A stretch of 64,000 nucleotides of DNA, taken from positions 5,092,229 through 5,156,228 of the forward strand of contig OX459110.1 of the NCBI GenBank assembly GCA_949775045.1. Direction: 5' to 3'. The stretch is from Metridium senile (lineage: Eukaryota; Cnidaria; Anthozoa; Actiniaria; Metridiidae). This document shows positions 46,710 through 61,220 of the stretch, piece after piece. The notes below the pieces were generated by a model. It saw only the letters and a list, made by a program, of their open reading frames with translations, did no database searches and had not been told where the DNA came from. The translations under genes and the position numbers were made by a program. Each line of letters starts with the position of its first letter. The first letter of the stretch is position 1.

Positions 46710-48224
46710 AGACTCAATTGCATGCCTGATATGAAATTAGCTAAGAGAAGAAGCCCATCGTAATTAAACAAAGTTTGTAACGCTGAATCAAAAAGGAAAA
46801 CGATCACGCATATATCCCTTTATTCTTAGGTACAGAAAAGGTTTTTTGTAAACAAAAAATTAAAGACAAGGTTGTTCAGTGACAGAACGTTAATAAAAAT
46901 AGCTATCATATGTATATAGTTTGCTGAAGAAGGCGGAATAGCCAAAACGTTTATTGTTTTATTGTTTATTGTTTCTGCCATATTACAAGGTTTACATAAA
47001 TAAATAATGTTATATATAAGAAAAATTACAATGCAATCAGTATAGATAAATAAATATTAAATGGTGTAATATGGCAAGGAGGCTTCTGGAAACCAATAGG
47101 CTTATGTGAAAGAGGTCTCCTTAAGATTATTATATATAATAAACAGTTATCATAGTTATAAGTTGGTGTAATATAATAGGACGATTCCTTCAGTCAGTAC
47201 GATGCTTAACTATAACTGAGCTGTGCTCTCTCATCAGGTAGCCTCAGATGCTTTGCTGAACTGGGGCCGGTACATGCCGGTTGTACGAATGGTGGAAAAA
47301 GTTAGCCGCGGATTAAAGTTATCCACTACATAGGTTTTTTATAGATTTTATCCGCTGGATAAGGATTTTTTTTTTTCTGGAGGTAGTTTTGAATGGCGCA
47401 CACATCCCTTTTTGAATTCGCAATTACATGATCTTACCTTCGCCCCATGAATGTGAATTTTTTACCAAATAACAGTATTGGATGAAAGTTTTGAATGATT
47501 TTTTAATTATGTTAATCAAAGTTTCCATAGCAACGATAAACAACTTTTTTATAAAATGTTTTTTCTTAAATATCTTTTGAATTTGAGCTGATTGCGAAAA
47601 ACCAATAAATGTGCTATAAACTGCTACGTTTAGCACATCAATTGGGAAAGTTAGAAGAAACGTTATCTGTTCGATAACGAATAAATCACGAAAACATTTA
47701 AATGTGTATTTTGTTCGCATGTAAATATAAGCGGTCAAAACATTTCATAAGATGCACAAATTATGATCGTAATACTGCAGAATGTTTCCTTGGCACTCCA
47801 TTTAAACTCCCTGCGGAAAGCTCTGGTTAATATGTAGGTAATGCAGAGATCGAACTTTTTATTAAAATGAAGTTTTGCTTGACGTTTTCACTCTTTCATA
47901 ACTACGATCACAGTTGCGTATAACTCACAAAAGAACAAACACAAATTAGTGCTATCTTCGCAGTACATTTTTAGATATATAGTTAATAATGTTGCAAAAT
48001 TTCAGTCAAATCCATATAAAAGAACGTTTTAGTTGAAGTACGGAGTTGAAGTACGAAAGTAGCGCCCGCCGAATGAAGATTTATCACTGCGTGTTTATCT
48101 CAGTGGCTAATTAACATGCATCTGGTGGTCAGTTTAGTGTCGATTATAAATAATATAAAATTCAAGTCTATTTATTCGTTGAAATAATCATCAAGGCGAC
48201 GATAAATTCAGCCCATTTTGATTG

Positions 48225-48890
48225 ATTGGTTAGTTGGTAAGTGGGTGGGTTAGTTGATTGGTTAGTTGGTAGGTGTGTGGGTTGGTTGATTAGTTAGTTG
48301 GTGGGTGGGTGGGTTAGTTGATTGATTAGTTGGTAGGTGGGTGGGTTGGTTGATTAGTTAGTTGGTGGGTGGGTGGGTTAGTTGATTGGTTAGTTGGTAG
48401 GTGGGTGGATTGGTTGATTAGTTAGTTGGTGAGTGGGTGGGTTGGTTGATTGGTTAGTTGGTAGGTGGGTGGGTTGGTTGATTAGTTAGTTGGTGGGTGG
48501 GTGGGTTAGTTGATTGGTTAGTTGGTGGGTGGGTGGGTTAGTTGATTGGTTAGTTGGTGGGTGGGTTGGGTTGGTTGATTAGTTAGTTGGTGGGTGGGTG
48601 GGTTAGTTGATTGGTTAGTTGGTGGGTGGGTGGGTTAGTTGATTGGTTAGTTGGTGGGTGGGTTGGGTTGGTTGATTGGTTAGTTGGTGGATGGGTTGGT
48701 TGGTTGATTGGTTAGTTGATGGGTGGGTTAGTTGATTGGTTAGTTGGTGGATGGGCTGGTTGATTGGTTAGTTGGTGGATGCGTTGGTTGGTTGATTGGT
48801 TAGTTGGTGGGTGGGTGGGTGGGTGGGTTGGTTGGTTGGTTAATTGGTTAGTTGGTGGTTGGGCTGATGGGTTGTTTAGTTGGTTGGTTG
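48225..48890. repeat. GT-rich minisatellite, copy B
   Basis: About 665 bp of the same 'ttggttgattggttagttgg' units as at 5425-6030, with a different order and number of units. Confidence 0.95.
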
Positions 48891-49119
48891 GTTTTTATTT
48901 TTTTGTTTTTACAGATTTAGTGCATACATTGCGAACAAACAATAAGGCACAAAAGTCCCCTACAAGGTCTATCTGCCAATGTTGCTTGGTTGGGTCGGTG
49001 GCTGGATGTTGTATGAGCTAAATTCTATTAAACTTTCCTTGCAATTTTAATTTGCATCAAACATATATTTAATCAATATCATCTCATGTAATTCATTTTT
49101 ATGACATCACTTTTTTAAC

Positions 49120-52100
49120 TTAACAATTTGGTAACAGTCCTTTACTTTGCGATTCAGTATACATGATAACTCTTCCTGTTTTCTCAATGGTTTTAAGAAA
49201 TAGGCGGTAAAGCTTGCCTGTACACTCATTCAACTTCATTTCAAAGCATTGGAAGATGCTCTCATCGACCGAGTTAGCTAAGCACTTCTTGCCCTTCATG
49301 TCTGTAATCATTGTCTTTGCGATGTAGTCTGCACACTCATTATTGACAGTGATATCGCATTGTTCCACTGGTTCTGATTCTATTTATAAGATAGAAAGGA
49401 CATTTCTTTTAGATTTAGCATATAATACTCCAGTTATCTATCACCGTTGCGCTCTTTGACAATTTTACCTCAATACAAATGTAAATGTCTCTTCTAATGT
49501 TAGGGCGGTTAATATAGTGGAATTTCTGAACATTTTTATATACAACAAATCGAAACTTTGCAAATGCACCTCTTGTCAAATAAAAACGCGGTGTTAGATA
49601 ACATGAAACTGGAGTATTAGATTCATGGTGACGTAATATTGATGATCATTTTAATGTCGATTATAGTGATTTTAGTGATAACGATTATAATGATGGAGGT
49701 AGTGATGATGGTGGTGAAGGTGCTGATAAGCGTTAAAAATGATGATGATAATGATGTTGATAATGGTGATGATGATAATGATATTGTTGATGCATGCATG
49801 GAAACGTTGATAATGATGTTGATTATGGTGATGATGTTGATAATGATATTGTTGATGGAAACGTTGATAATGATGTTTATAATGGTGATGATGTTGATAA
49901 TGATATTGTTGATGGAAACGTTGATAATGATGTTTATAATGGTGATGATGTTGATAATGATATTGTTGATGGAAACGTTGATAATGATGATAATAATGCT
50001 GCTGATGTTGATTGCGACGTTGATAATGATAATGATGATGATAATGAGTATATTGATGACGATGATAATGATTATTAGCATAGGTAATCATATAATATGG
50101 TTTCGAGTTCAATTTGGGATTAATTCGCACGAAATTCAGCTCTTTAAAAAATACACGAATGCAAATTATCCCAAATTGAACGAGAAACCATATGATTACT
50201 TATTACTAATATGCATGAAAAAAAATTCAATTTTTCAATTTTCTTTTTCAATTTTTTTTTGGTTACCTAGTTTTAAGCCAGCGCGCTCCAAATATGACGA
50301 ACTTAAGCTCAAGCGGAAAATTCAAAACTTTCAATCCAAAACTTGGTCAGTTTTTGTATTTTTCTTACCCATTTTCGACGATTTTTGAAAGAATTTAAAT
50401 TTAGAGTTTTTTTTTTTAAAGAATTACTGTCAAATATTAGTGACTTAAATGATTTAGGAATAAAGCCTATCATAAACAATTTTTTTTGGTAATTTGCACT
50501 GTGTTTCACTTTTCTGCACCGTGTAACATTTGAATTGCACTGCTCTAAGCCATTGAAATTCGAGTAGTTTTTTTCATGTATATTTTAAATGATAATCAAG
50601 ATGATGATGCTAGCATGCTACCAAAACTTACCAAGATCTGGTAATTTAAAGTCACCTAGATGGTCTTTTAGGTCCGCTGTAGGGTGAAAAATAAATATTA
50701 AAAATTCTGATATAGAAATGAAGGTATAAAAAGGTCAGGTTATCAGGTTATAGATATGTTTGATGGAGAAACAAATTCGAGCGCAAGAAATACAAGAATG
50801 AAACCAAGAACAAGAACGTACGGGTCTACATAATGGAGCGAAAGGGAAATAAAATAATACCGGGATGAAAAAAAGAAAAGCCATGTGAAAAAGGATTCTC
50901 TTTGAAATACAACTTATAGCTTTTCTTACTTATGGACAAAGCTTTCAGATCTTTTGCAATGCCTTCTGGGTCAAGACAGACGTTGGTTTTCTTATTAACA
51001 GTCATATGCTCAGAGATTCCTTCCCGTAACAGGTCGATAATTCTGCCGGAGCATGTCACGGAGTCATGGGCGCTGAGGCAGCTTCCAAACTTCTGTAAAC
51101 AAATAGGAATGAATAATATGTCAATATTGAACAAATGTACGATAGTTTAGCGTGGTATGTCTTCTTGGTATGTCCTCTTATTTACCATGGTTGGCGTCAT
51201 CGAATCGTCTAAATTGCGTTGGATCCACGAGATGAAGTCGAGTCGCGCACAAGAAACTATCGTAAATTTGCTTTTTTACCACATTAAAAAAATTTTTACT
51301 GCTCGCGCGGTATGTTAAAGAAATGGTTCATAAGTAGCGTGCGTCCATCGATCGTGTTTTATAAAATATTTGATTTAAATCGCACGCTATGATTGGCTTA
51401 GAAGCGTTCTCTATAACTCAACAGTGCACGGAGCGTCGATTTGTTTGATTTTAACTACTGAATATCTTATAAAAGAAATAGAAAACTCGGCAGCAGTGCT
51501 CTTTCGAGTTATAGAGCACTTGGGAATTTTAAGAAGACTCGAGAAGCTACGCGTCGTGCTTCTCCTAACGCTTCTCTCGTGTTCTTAAATTCCCGCGTGC
51601 TCTATAACCCAACAGAGCACGCTGCCTCGTTTTCTATTTCTTTAATGGATGCACGCGCGAGGTTGCTAAGCATAAAAGAAGCGTAATGAGTTGCACGACG
51701 CGAAGCGAAGCTTATAATTAGGCAACCTCCCAAGTGCATCCATAACACGATGGACGCACAACTACTTATGAAACGAACCATTTATTTTATAACATAGACA
51801 AACATTTTTCATAATGCAAAACTGTCTATTTTGATTTAAATCAAATCCCATATTCTCTTAAAACCAACACGAACTATTCTCCAAAATAGTGCAAAAAAAA
51901 ACGAGAAATCATCGTGCTCTTTTACCATGCTTTCTAAAATAACTATTTGAAATCACGTATTTTGATTGGTTGAGGCGCGTGGTTTATGCGGGCAGGCTTA
52001 ACTTAATTTTTTCTTTTTTTTTTCTTTTTTTACGGAGTATTCCTTTACGGAGACAACGAAGTAAAAATATGCCTTTTTGTTTTGTATTGTTTAGTGAATA

Positions 52101-53636
52101 TAAATATAAAGAGCTACAGCTCGATACTTCAGTAAAGTTATGTCAACATTTTTTACGGTTCTACAAAGTTCAATATCTATTACCCATCTATTATATTAAA
52201 CAGTGATGCAGCCTATAGAGTGCAAACAATATAACCGTGAAACATTAACAAAAATTAATTTTGCTAAATTTTGCTAAATTTCACTAAATTAGTCTATTGT
52301 ACTATTTTGTACAAATTAAACCACGTCTACACGGATCCGGATACTTTTGAAACCGCATACTTTTTGATGCGAATCGGCCTATCGTCCACACGAATCCAGT
52401 GAATCCGGTCACCGAAACCGCATACTTTTACTTGAATCCTCCGGATACGCGGATTCGTGTGGACGCAAATATTTCTATGCGGTTTCAGCCGGATTGGATT
52501 CGTGTAGACGAGGCCTTAGTAATTAGTAAATATAGTGTGCACGTGCAATCACTGAACCGCGATTAAAGTTAGCGCCAAATTGCGCACGTCCATAACGCAA
52601 GCACGCGAGCATGAGATTTTTTTTGGAGCTAATTAAAGCATGAATATTTAGAATGCAGCAGTATGAGACCCCGTCTACACGGATCCGGATACTTTTGAAA
52701 CCGTATACGTTTTGATGCGAATCGGCCTATCGTCCACACGAATCCAGTGAATCCGGTCACCGAAACCGCATACTTTTGAATTGAAAACGATCAACAGGAT
52801 TCGTGTGGACTCAAATATTTCTATGCGGTTTCAGCCGGATTGGATTCGTGTAGACGAGGCCTGACTTAGGCCCCGTTTACACGAATCCGGATACTTTTGA
52901 AACCGCATACTTTTTGATGCGAATCGGCCTATCGTCCACACGAATCCATTGAATCCGGTCACCGAAACCGCATACTTTTACTTGAATCATCCGGATACGC
53001 GGATTCGTGTGGACGCAAATATTTCTATGCGGTTTCAGCCGGATCGGATTCGTGTAGACGAGGCCTTAGACCCCGTCTACACGGATCCGGATACTTTTGA
53101 AACCGCATACTTTTTGATGCGAATTGGCCTATCGTCCACACGAATCCAGTGAATCCGGTCACCGAAACCGCATACTTTTGAATAGGAAACGATCAACAGG
53201 ATTCGTGTGGACGCAAATATTTCTATGCGGTTTCAGCCAGATCGGATTCGTGTAGAAGAGGCCTTAGTCTAAATATCGTGGAAATAGTTTCAAGATCCAT
53301 TACAGAAGCGCAAACCAATAAAAAAATGATTTTACTTGCGTATTGTGATTATTTTAGCTTTAGTTTTGTCTTGAGTTTGCTGCAGCGCAAACGAATAGAC
53401 TTAAAAACAAGTTTACTAGCTAGTTTCCTTTTAAAAATATAGAGATTATATACCTTGAAAGCATCGCAATAAACAGTTCGTACATCTCCATTCACGTCGC
53501 CCGCCTTCCAAACATCTATGAAGATTTGACTGCATTTAGCAAGATGAGCTACTTCACAGGCCTTCAAATTGTAAGAGTCAGCCTTAAGAAACAGAAAACT
53601 CGCAGCAACTAAAGCAATCCTGACACTGTAGATCAT
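49120..53636 (-). CDS. Secreted cysteine-repeat protein, copy B (4 exons)
   Basis: Minus-strand exons 53636-53454, 51092-50930, 50676-50632 and 49379-49120, with splice sites and phases as in copy A; 216 aa. Signal peptide and the C-x7-C / C-x8-C modules are unchanged. One residue differs in exon 4 (Met for Thr in the 'QCFE-KLNEC' module). The intron sizes differ from copy A because of minisatellite and MITE changes. The open frame in both copies suggests both are genes. Confidence 0.72.
49650..50080. repeat. GAT/AAT trinucleotide microsatellite, copy B (intronic)
   Basis: As 6795-7100, but with the 54-bp 'gatggaaacgttgataatg' unit repeated three times, so the array is longer than in copy A. 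Confidence 0.9.
51322..51782. mobile_element. Foldback/MITE element, copy B
   Basis: Counterpart of 8312-8773 with the same inverted ends and a few substitutions and small indels. Confidence 0.65.
52322..53265. mobile_element. Cluster of four 195-bp MITEs in copy B
   Basis: Four direct copies start near 52322, 52672, 52868 and 53074, each with 'cggatccggatacttttgaa' type left ends ('cgaatccgg' in the third) and 'cggattcgtgtagacgagg' type right ends. The first and second are separated by about 150 bp of unique sequence; the rest abut. Copy A has one unit that matches the fourth best, so about 750 bp was gained in B or lost from A. Confidence 0.8.
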
Positions 53637-53639
53637 TGC

Positions 53640-54180
53640 TGAGGTCAATGAACGAGTTCGATGAACGAGATCGATGGATGAGGTTGATGAATGAGATCGA
53701 TCAAGCGCATTGAGTTTTTAAAATGCGCTATATATAAGCACCTAGTATAAATAAATAAATTAATGAGATCGATGAATGAGATCGATGAATGAGATCGATG
53801 AATGAGATCGATGAACGAAGTTGATGAATGAAGTTGATAAATGAGATCGATGAATGTTGAACCGTTAGACCAAAGAACACGGACTTGTTCTCCAAACTAT
53901 ACAAGAGTCTAGTTAGACCAATACTTGAATATTGTTCTCCTGTGTGGTAACCACACCTGAAGAAAGATATCGTTATTTTCGAGATCGATGAATGAGATCG
54001 ATGAATGAGAACGATGAATGAGATCGATGAGTGAGGTTGATGAATGAGATCGATGAATGACAACGATGAATGAGATCGATGAATGAGAACGATGAATGAG
54101 ATCGATGAATGAGATCGATGAATGAGATCGATGAATGAGGTTGATGAATGAGATCGATGAATGAGATCGATGAATGAAAG
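53640..54180. repeat. 12-bp 'gagatcgatgaat' minisatellite, copy B
   Basis: Shorter than in copy A, with one LINE fragment (53865-53985) instead of two. Confidence 0.9.
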
Positions 54181-54536
54181 TGTAGCTAGTCTATTAACAC
54201 AGGTTACCATAGTTCAATTCGGTCCATATTGTCATATTGTTCACTTCAAGTCCTGGCAAAGCCCTGGGGGCAATAATTAGTGTTCTTTCGGAATAAGTTT
54301 GCATATTTTTTCTAGTTGTAGTTTAATTACACAAGCTTAAGTTTGTTTACATTATTTTGCGCGAAACTGCATTGCAGATATGCACGGGCTCAATAATAAC
54401 AAGTTTTGTGGTTTGTCATGTATAATTATATGGTTACTAAAACAACTACTTCTTGTTGTTACCAAGTAAATATCGATATCGACACAATATAGCTCCCTCA
54501 TCCCTGATTTTTTAGGACATTTCTCCCTCCTCCCTA

Positions 54537-54759
<223 letters not shown>

Positions 54760-56352
54760 CTTTTTTGTTTTTGTTTCATAAGATTCAAAGGTGATAGTAC
54801 ACGTCGGGTGAGCTTACGGGAGTGAGTTATGAAACGTATTGGTCCTAGCCTCTGCCATTTGCCTCAACCCCTGATGATTAGCTTATGGTAGAACTATCTA
54901 CTTATCTCCCCTTCGGCTATCCTTCCCTGCCTATTTTTACGTCCCCTCCTTCCCTCGAGACAGTCACGTATATCCACACGAACTCTAGTTCACTTTGCGC
55001 CTCATTCACGGCGTTGTTTTATATATATTTGCAGTTTTTTACATTTTTATTTTTACATTATTCTTTATTCTTACATATTTATTTATCATTATTTACTCAT
55101 TATCATTATTATTATCATTTATTATTCATTACATATTTTTATTCTTACTTTTCTTTTATAAATTCCTTTCACCATTACTCCACATGTACACCTACAGTCG
55201 ATTAATATGCATCGCCCTTGCATTCATTAAGATATTTCCGGGACACTCCACATACCATATCGTTCCAATTCCACCTCAGTTTGAGACGCCGCATATATTC
55301 ACACTTGCCACGACATGCACTACAATTCCTACATCCCCACCCACCTTCCCTCAATTGATGTGTTGGTACGAATACCTGCTTTTTAGCATGTCATTTAGCA
55401 TTGACCTAAATTCTTTTTTTTACATAAAAAAGCGATTCATGTATTGCATGTTTTTGAGCGTTGTAATAAGAATAATAAAGCTTTTAGATTCAGAATTTTT
55501 TTAATAGCTTTTGGAAATTGAAGATTTCTCCCTTATCCCATTATATTCCTACTCTCCCTTGTCCCTGTATTGTATTGTCATTTCTCCCTCATCCCAAAGG
55601 ATTTTCAGGCCATTTCTCCCTCATCCCTCTTCTGTTCCTCCCCCCTCAATATAGACCAACCAACAATAATTCCTTAATATACATTACAAATTTTTATTAG
55701 TAGTTAAACATATAATTACTTTTTGTAGTAAATTAAGTGTATATGAAAATAGAAATTGTATTTCATTTCTAGCAAAATATATATTACAAACATTTTATGA
55801 TTTGGTAATCTTTGAACAATTTGATTTATATGTCAAAAACGTGTATGTCAAAGCACAAACTGTTTGGTATGATAGGCAATATCAGTTTATTTCTTCCAAT
55901 TTTTTTTAACTAAAGCCTTAAAACAACTTTTAATTGTTGCTATGGGTAACATTGTTTAAAAAAACGACTGTACTTTTTTTGTATATTTAAAAGTAACACG
56001 TTTTGTTTAAATGGTTTTTAATATAAAACGTTGCAAAAAAAAGCCTAAGTAAATAGTTTTGGGATCATTTTCTCTAAGTTTTGTAATAAGGACACTTTCT
56101 ATTGTTTGATTAGCTCATTCTGTCTGTTTTTGAGTCAAAGATGCTTATTTTTTTTAATTTTAACACATTTAATTTGGGTTATTTCAACACAGCATGATGG
56201 GTCTTATAAGGCTTATCCTTCATTATTCTCACTGCTATTATTTAACTGAACTGATGTATTCGATTTGTTAGCTTATCTAAAAAAAACTACAATAAATACG
56301 TTATGAAAAAAGATATTAAAAACAAAAATGAAAAATGTGAGATATCAAGTTA

Positions 56353-56579
56353 CAGTGAGGATACTCGAACCGTGAACGCTCTGAATTGTTTTGTTACTTT
56401 TTTTGACCCACATCCCATGAGCAAATAGATTAGAAATAAGATTTATTATGGACACTTGGTGTTTTTGAACTCACTGCTTCATTTTTAGAGGTTTTCAAGC
56501 AGTAGATTGTTCAGAAAACAATAAATATGAAAAAAGTGTTCACGGTTCGAGTGTGCTCACGGTTCGAGTGTCCTCACTG
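56353..56579. mobile_element. Tc1/mariner-like MITE
   Basis: TA, then 'cagtgaggatactcgaaccg' at the left; the inverse 'cggttcgagtgtcctcactg', then TA, at the right. The right end holds a second, internal partial copy of the repeat ('cacggttcgagtgtgctcac'). Length is about 227 bp, non-coding. Confidence 0.85.
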
Positions 56580-56731
56580 TAAATAAAACAAATGCGAAAA
56601 CATACTATATCATTAGTACGTGTAAAAGTATAATGTACGGTACGCTGTGTACGGTACGCGTACATAAGAACGTGAGGTATAAAATGAAACAAAACTGAAA
56701 AAAAGGTAAATTTATTTATTGGTTGGTAAGG

Positions 56732-56866
56732 TACAAACACTAAAAGTGTGCAACATAAATACCACTAAATACTGCTAAATTATGCAAATTCTTTTGTTCT
56801 CTATTGTTTAATCAACACTATTTAGTGGTAAATTGTACAAAGTATTGCACACTTTTAGTGTTTGTA
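56732..56866. mobile_element. Short hairpin MITE
   Basis: 'tacaaacactaaaagtgtgc' and its exact inverse 'gcacacttttagtgtttgta' bound 135 bp with further inner pairing ('accactaaat' and 'atttagtggt'). Confidence 0.85.
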
Positions 56867-59800
56867 CTCTATCAAAATATAAGATGAAAATATCTAATTA
56901 GCCATATCTAAACCATCTTCACAAAACTTGGGCAGTGATTGTCTTTTGTCAACACATCGCCATCTTGGATTTTAGGTAGCATATCTAGTTATAACCCTTG
57001 CATTTAAAATTCTTTGCACAGATATTACCCCTCTGCCCTTGTAATGTACATTTCCTCTTCTGTAACTCAGCGCTTCAGACCTTGCAGAAGTATATATAGT
57101 ACAAGCGCTATTTAAAGAAGATTTGGAAGAAATTTGGTAACCAATTCGCATCGCGAGGAATCATTGGACTGGATTTGGGGACGATTCGTGTTGTTTTCTG
57201 TTCAATTGTTGTGCTCCAAAAAGAAAGGAATAATTTCAGAAATTCTCCATTTTTGAGCAAAACAATGAAAGATCCTAACTGTTATGTACTACATGCAATA
57301 TGAGCGGCCTATCTGCAGGGCGACGAGCCATTGTATATCTCATACAGATCGGACGCGAACGTTAGCTATTTCGTATTTTACTAAAGCTGTCAAGATGAAA
57401 ATAAATCTTGCCGAGAAAATTCAAGTTGAAACTTATGCAAATCAAGACGAATCTGTATGAGATCTACAACCTCCTCCATGGTTGTGATTTCTTTTGTCAA
57501 TTTCTCATGAATTATTTATGAATTTTATAAATAAAATTGCAAATTAGCAAGTCAGCTTTCCTTAAATTCAAATTGAATCCTGCCGCGGTTGTAACGTCCG
57601 GAATATTACCGAATGAATGACAAGTGTAAGTTGTATAAAAATGGCAACATAACTTAGAAAGGGCCACAGTTATATTGGAGCATATCAGAAATAACACATG
57701 TAACAAAAAATGATTGAAAAATAAACAAACAACAACAACGGCTAACAGATAATTTGTATTGTTTATTATTATTATCTATGTCATCCCTGTTGAGTTCTAA
57801 TTCCTAACGGAACATTTTTATGAATGCGTTATCTTACTACCAAGACCATAATGCTTTGTAAATTTCCTTTTCTTATTCAGACTTTACATCCTTTTTAAAA
57901 AAAATAAGCACTATAAATTATATCACCAGGAAAATAAATAAAGCATTCAGGTACTGCATGGTACTGGTATTTGCAACTAAATAGTTTGTCGCCATAGAGT
58001 GAAGAAACAAAATTAAATAGTCAAGGTTTAACTCTTTCCTGTCTGCCCCTTAACAATCAGTACCTAAGTACTGATGACTTCAAAAAAGTCTAGCTTTCTC
58101 GCTTTGAAAGTCATGGCTCTAACATCTATTTAACTGTGTTGCCTGGTAAATTCCACCACATCTGACACTTAATTGATCAGTCTGAGATCCGAATTTGGAA
58201 AATATAGAGTCCTTTGTGTTAAGGTGAACGTTAAAATGTGCTTTTTTGCGCCATACTGACAACCACGGTAAACGTCATTTTTCATCTCTGATTTTAATAC
58301 AGATAATATCGTTTAAAAAACGAAAAAAAGCAATCTCAGAATACATCAGCTCCAGCTCTTTTGATTTCTCAACTTGGTATGATCTAGCATCTTCCACGAG
58401 CCGCACGACAGCCGTTTCTTTTAGCCTACTAACGCAGGACCTCGATTCTTCATTTTATTACGAAATGTATTGTGGGTAATTATGCAAATTTTCGACAGCA
58501 CATGGCCCAGACCTCAAATCTTTATGGTTTTGGTGCCTAGACACCCGCTCCAACCGGACAAAAATTGCACCGATTGCTATCTTTACAAGTCGAAACTCAA
58601 TAAAATTGCCTTGGTTGGTTCTGGTATCTACTACAAGACGACCAGGAAAGCGATTTTACTCCAACGGCGTCACTGTCAATGGACACAACGGCTGGCGCTA
58701 TTTTCCTTGTAAAATCGTCTTCCACCTTTGAATCCGTCCAAAAGAGCGTCTCCCACCACCTAGACAAACTTAATGATGCATGAATAGGGGCTCTTGCATG
58801 TAGTAGCAAATGACTGAAAAAGCACTTATAAACTGGATTTTAGCTCAATTCAGGGTCAAAGTGTTGACTCGGAATTACTTGCAGCTAAATGCAGGAATCG
58901 ATCCAGTACCTGATTGGCCGAGAGAACAATAGGACTTGATTTGAGTACGGAAATCTGTTCGGGCAACTATTCGGCTTCGAGGAGTTCGTGAAACTATCGA
59001 TCTGGTCGATCGGGACTCGGACTAAAAGTAAAGATGGCGACGAAAAAGAAAGAATTCGAAAAGCGCCTGGATTGAAGAAGCGTGTTTCACTGTTGATAAT
59101 TTGAAAACAATAAAACTACTTTTTGTTTGCATTAAGGTGGCTGACTACTATACAAAAACTAGAAAACTGCGCATGACTTCGCGCACATACGACATCGAGT
59201 CACGGTAGAGATACAGGGAATCCAAACATTCATTTTTGTGCCGTATATTTTAAAGCGTTAAGCAATTTAACAGCCATTATCATGATTTAGATATGCTGTC
59301 ATTTGAAAGGGATCTGTTTCACCTTGATATGTGAATTTATAAAAGTAAAAGGAACTTCAAAGGTGGCCGAACTAGCGATTATTTTAATTACAAAACTCAC
59401 ATTTCACGAAAAACGGCAAAATAGGACTCAAAATTTATCCAAATAACAATTGCACAACATTAGTGAAATAAAACGAAAACATAAGCATTATATAAAAGGC
59501 ATTTTCTGTCGAAAAGACAATTTTTTAGCACGTTTTTGTTGGAAAAAATAATGGATATGAAAGTTGAAATATGTCAAAAAGACGATGGAAAATTAGTTAA
59601 AACAAAACAATGAACACATGAAATGATACATAGCGACATTTATTATAGCTTCTACTTACAGAAAAGTGAATTGCCTTTGAGAAATAATCCATAAACCTGA
59701 AAAAGAAATACTTTGAGTAGATGACAAACTTTCCCTCAACATCGCACGAGTGTTGCGTGACAAGATGGCGTAAGTTCAAAAGGAACAGCTCATTGGATTG

Positions 59801-60568
59801 GGTAAAATGTATCCAATCAGAAATAACGTTGTAATTCTCCCGTTCCCAGGACTGGCAGAGTAGTCAAAATGGTGGAAAAAGCTGATTTCAGGCTCGTTTT
59901 TCTCTTAAAACTCAAAAATTCGCCCGGGACCCTATGATTTGTTTTTGATATTCAGGAAGAACAGGTAAAAATCGTTGTTTTGACAAACTTTAAGAAATTT
60001 CTCATTTCTACAACTATAAAAAAAATACTGTGTCTGCTAATACAAATGCTCGTTTACGCTCGATTTCGGACTTTATGAGCATACATATTACATATTTGTT
60101 CCCCTAACTCGGACATATTTCCTATTAATTATTTAACAGATCTCGAGAAAGATCCTCACGTAAGATTTTCTAAAAAAAAAAAATACGTCCACAGCTCATT
60201 TCTTTTCTTCGGCAGCAAGGTCTGAAAAAAAATATTAGTTAGAGCTCAATACTAAACACGTTCCAGAGCAAGCATGGATATTCCAAAGTTTTATTTTTTT
60301 GGCAAACACAGGTAAATTATAGCAAAACTTTCCATTATATAAAAACACAAACAAAAAAGCATCAAAAACCGAAAGAAAACCTATCTTTTTGCCATCAGTT
60401 CAAAACGTCAGTTTTTTATGTATTCTAATGTAATTTGACATTCTATCTAATGGGGGCCTTATGGGGACAAAATCAAAATTTCATTACAAAGTCACAATTT
60501 TTGTCGGACAAAAACGTTTAATTTCTGTGGCAGAGTTTACAAAAGAGTTTACAAAAGATCGAGTTTAA

Positions 60569-60830
60569 CAATGACACAGAAATTTATGTGGCAAAGTGTC
60601 TACAACTGAATTCAACAATGGCACAGAAATTTATGTGGCAAAGAGTCTACAACTAAATGTAACAATGACACAGAAATTTATGTGGCAAAAAGACTACAAC
60701 AGAATTTAACAATGACACAGAAATTTCTGTGGCAAAGAGTCTACAATTGAATTTAACAATGACACAGAAATTTCTGTGGCAAAGAGTGTACAACTGAATT
60801 TAGCAATGACACAGAAATTTCTGTACAGAG
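60569..60830. repeat. 47-bp tandem repeat, about 5.5 units
   Basis: Units begin 'caatgacacagaaattt' at 60569, 60616, 60663, 60710, 60757 and 60804 and contain 'tgtggcaaagagtctacaac'. Units are nearly identical along their full length. Confidence 0.9.
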
Positions 60831-61220
60831 AGATTCTATAATGGTTGATAGCTAGTTGCACAGAATATCAGTGTTCATAACTTGAAAATACATTTTCTAA
60901 GCCTTCCATTTAATTAATAAACCTGGAAATGAGAACTGTAAGAATACAATCAAATATAGTTATTATGTTTGCATGGTTGCATTTTCCTACTGCATGGTAA
61001 GAGTTCACAAAATAAACTGAATGGTGATATGCGTTAAAATATTTCACAATTTTAAAATGCTTTTATGTTCAGCAATAAAGTGGTTCCTCATATTTTCCTC
61101 TGTGTAAAGGTCATGGTGCAGTATTGATCAGGTACGTCCAATGATTCTATAATAATAAGATAAAAAGCACATATTTTATTCAGTGACTATAATAAGAATG
61201 AGGCTTACAATGCAAAATTT

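Larger units (their letters stand above)
55976..61220. other. Gene-free stretch with MITEs and a minisatellite
   Basis: After copy B ends, no ORF in this 5.2 kb has recognisable domains or convincing splice context. It contains the two MITEs and the 47-bp array listed separately. The rest is AT-rich single-copy-looking DNA. An undetected short-exon gene cannot be excluded. Confidence 0.5.

Noticed and set aside
60569..60830. Regular repeats resembling a CRISPR array
   Set aside because: Units are identical through their whole length with no variable spacers, no cas genes are nearby, and the context is eukaryotic.
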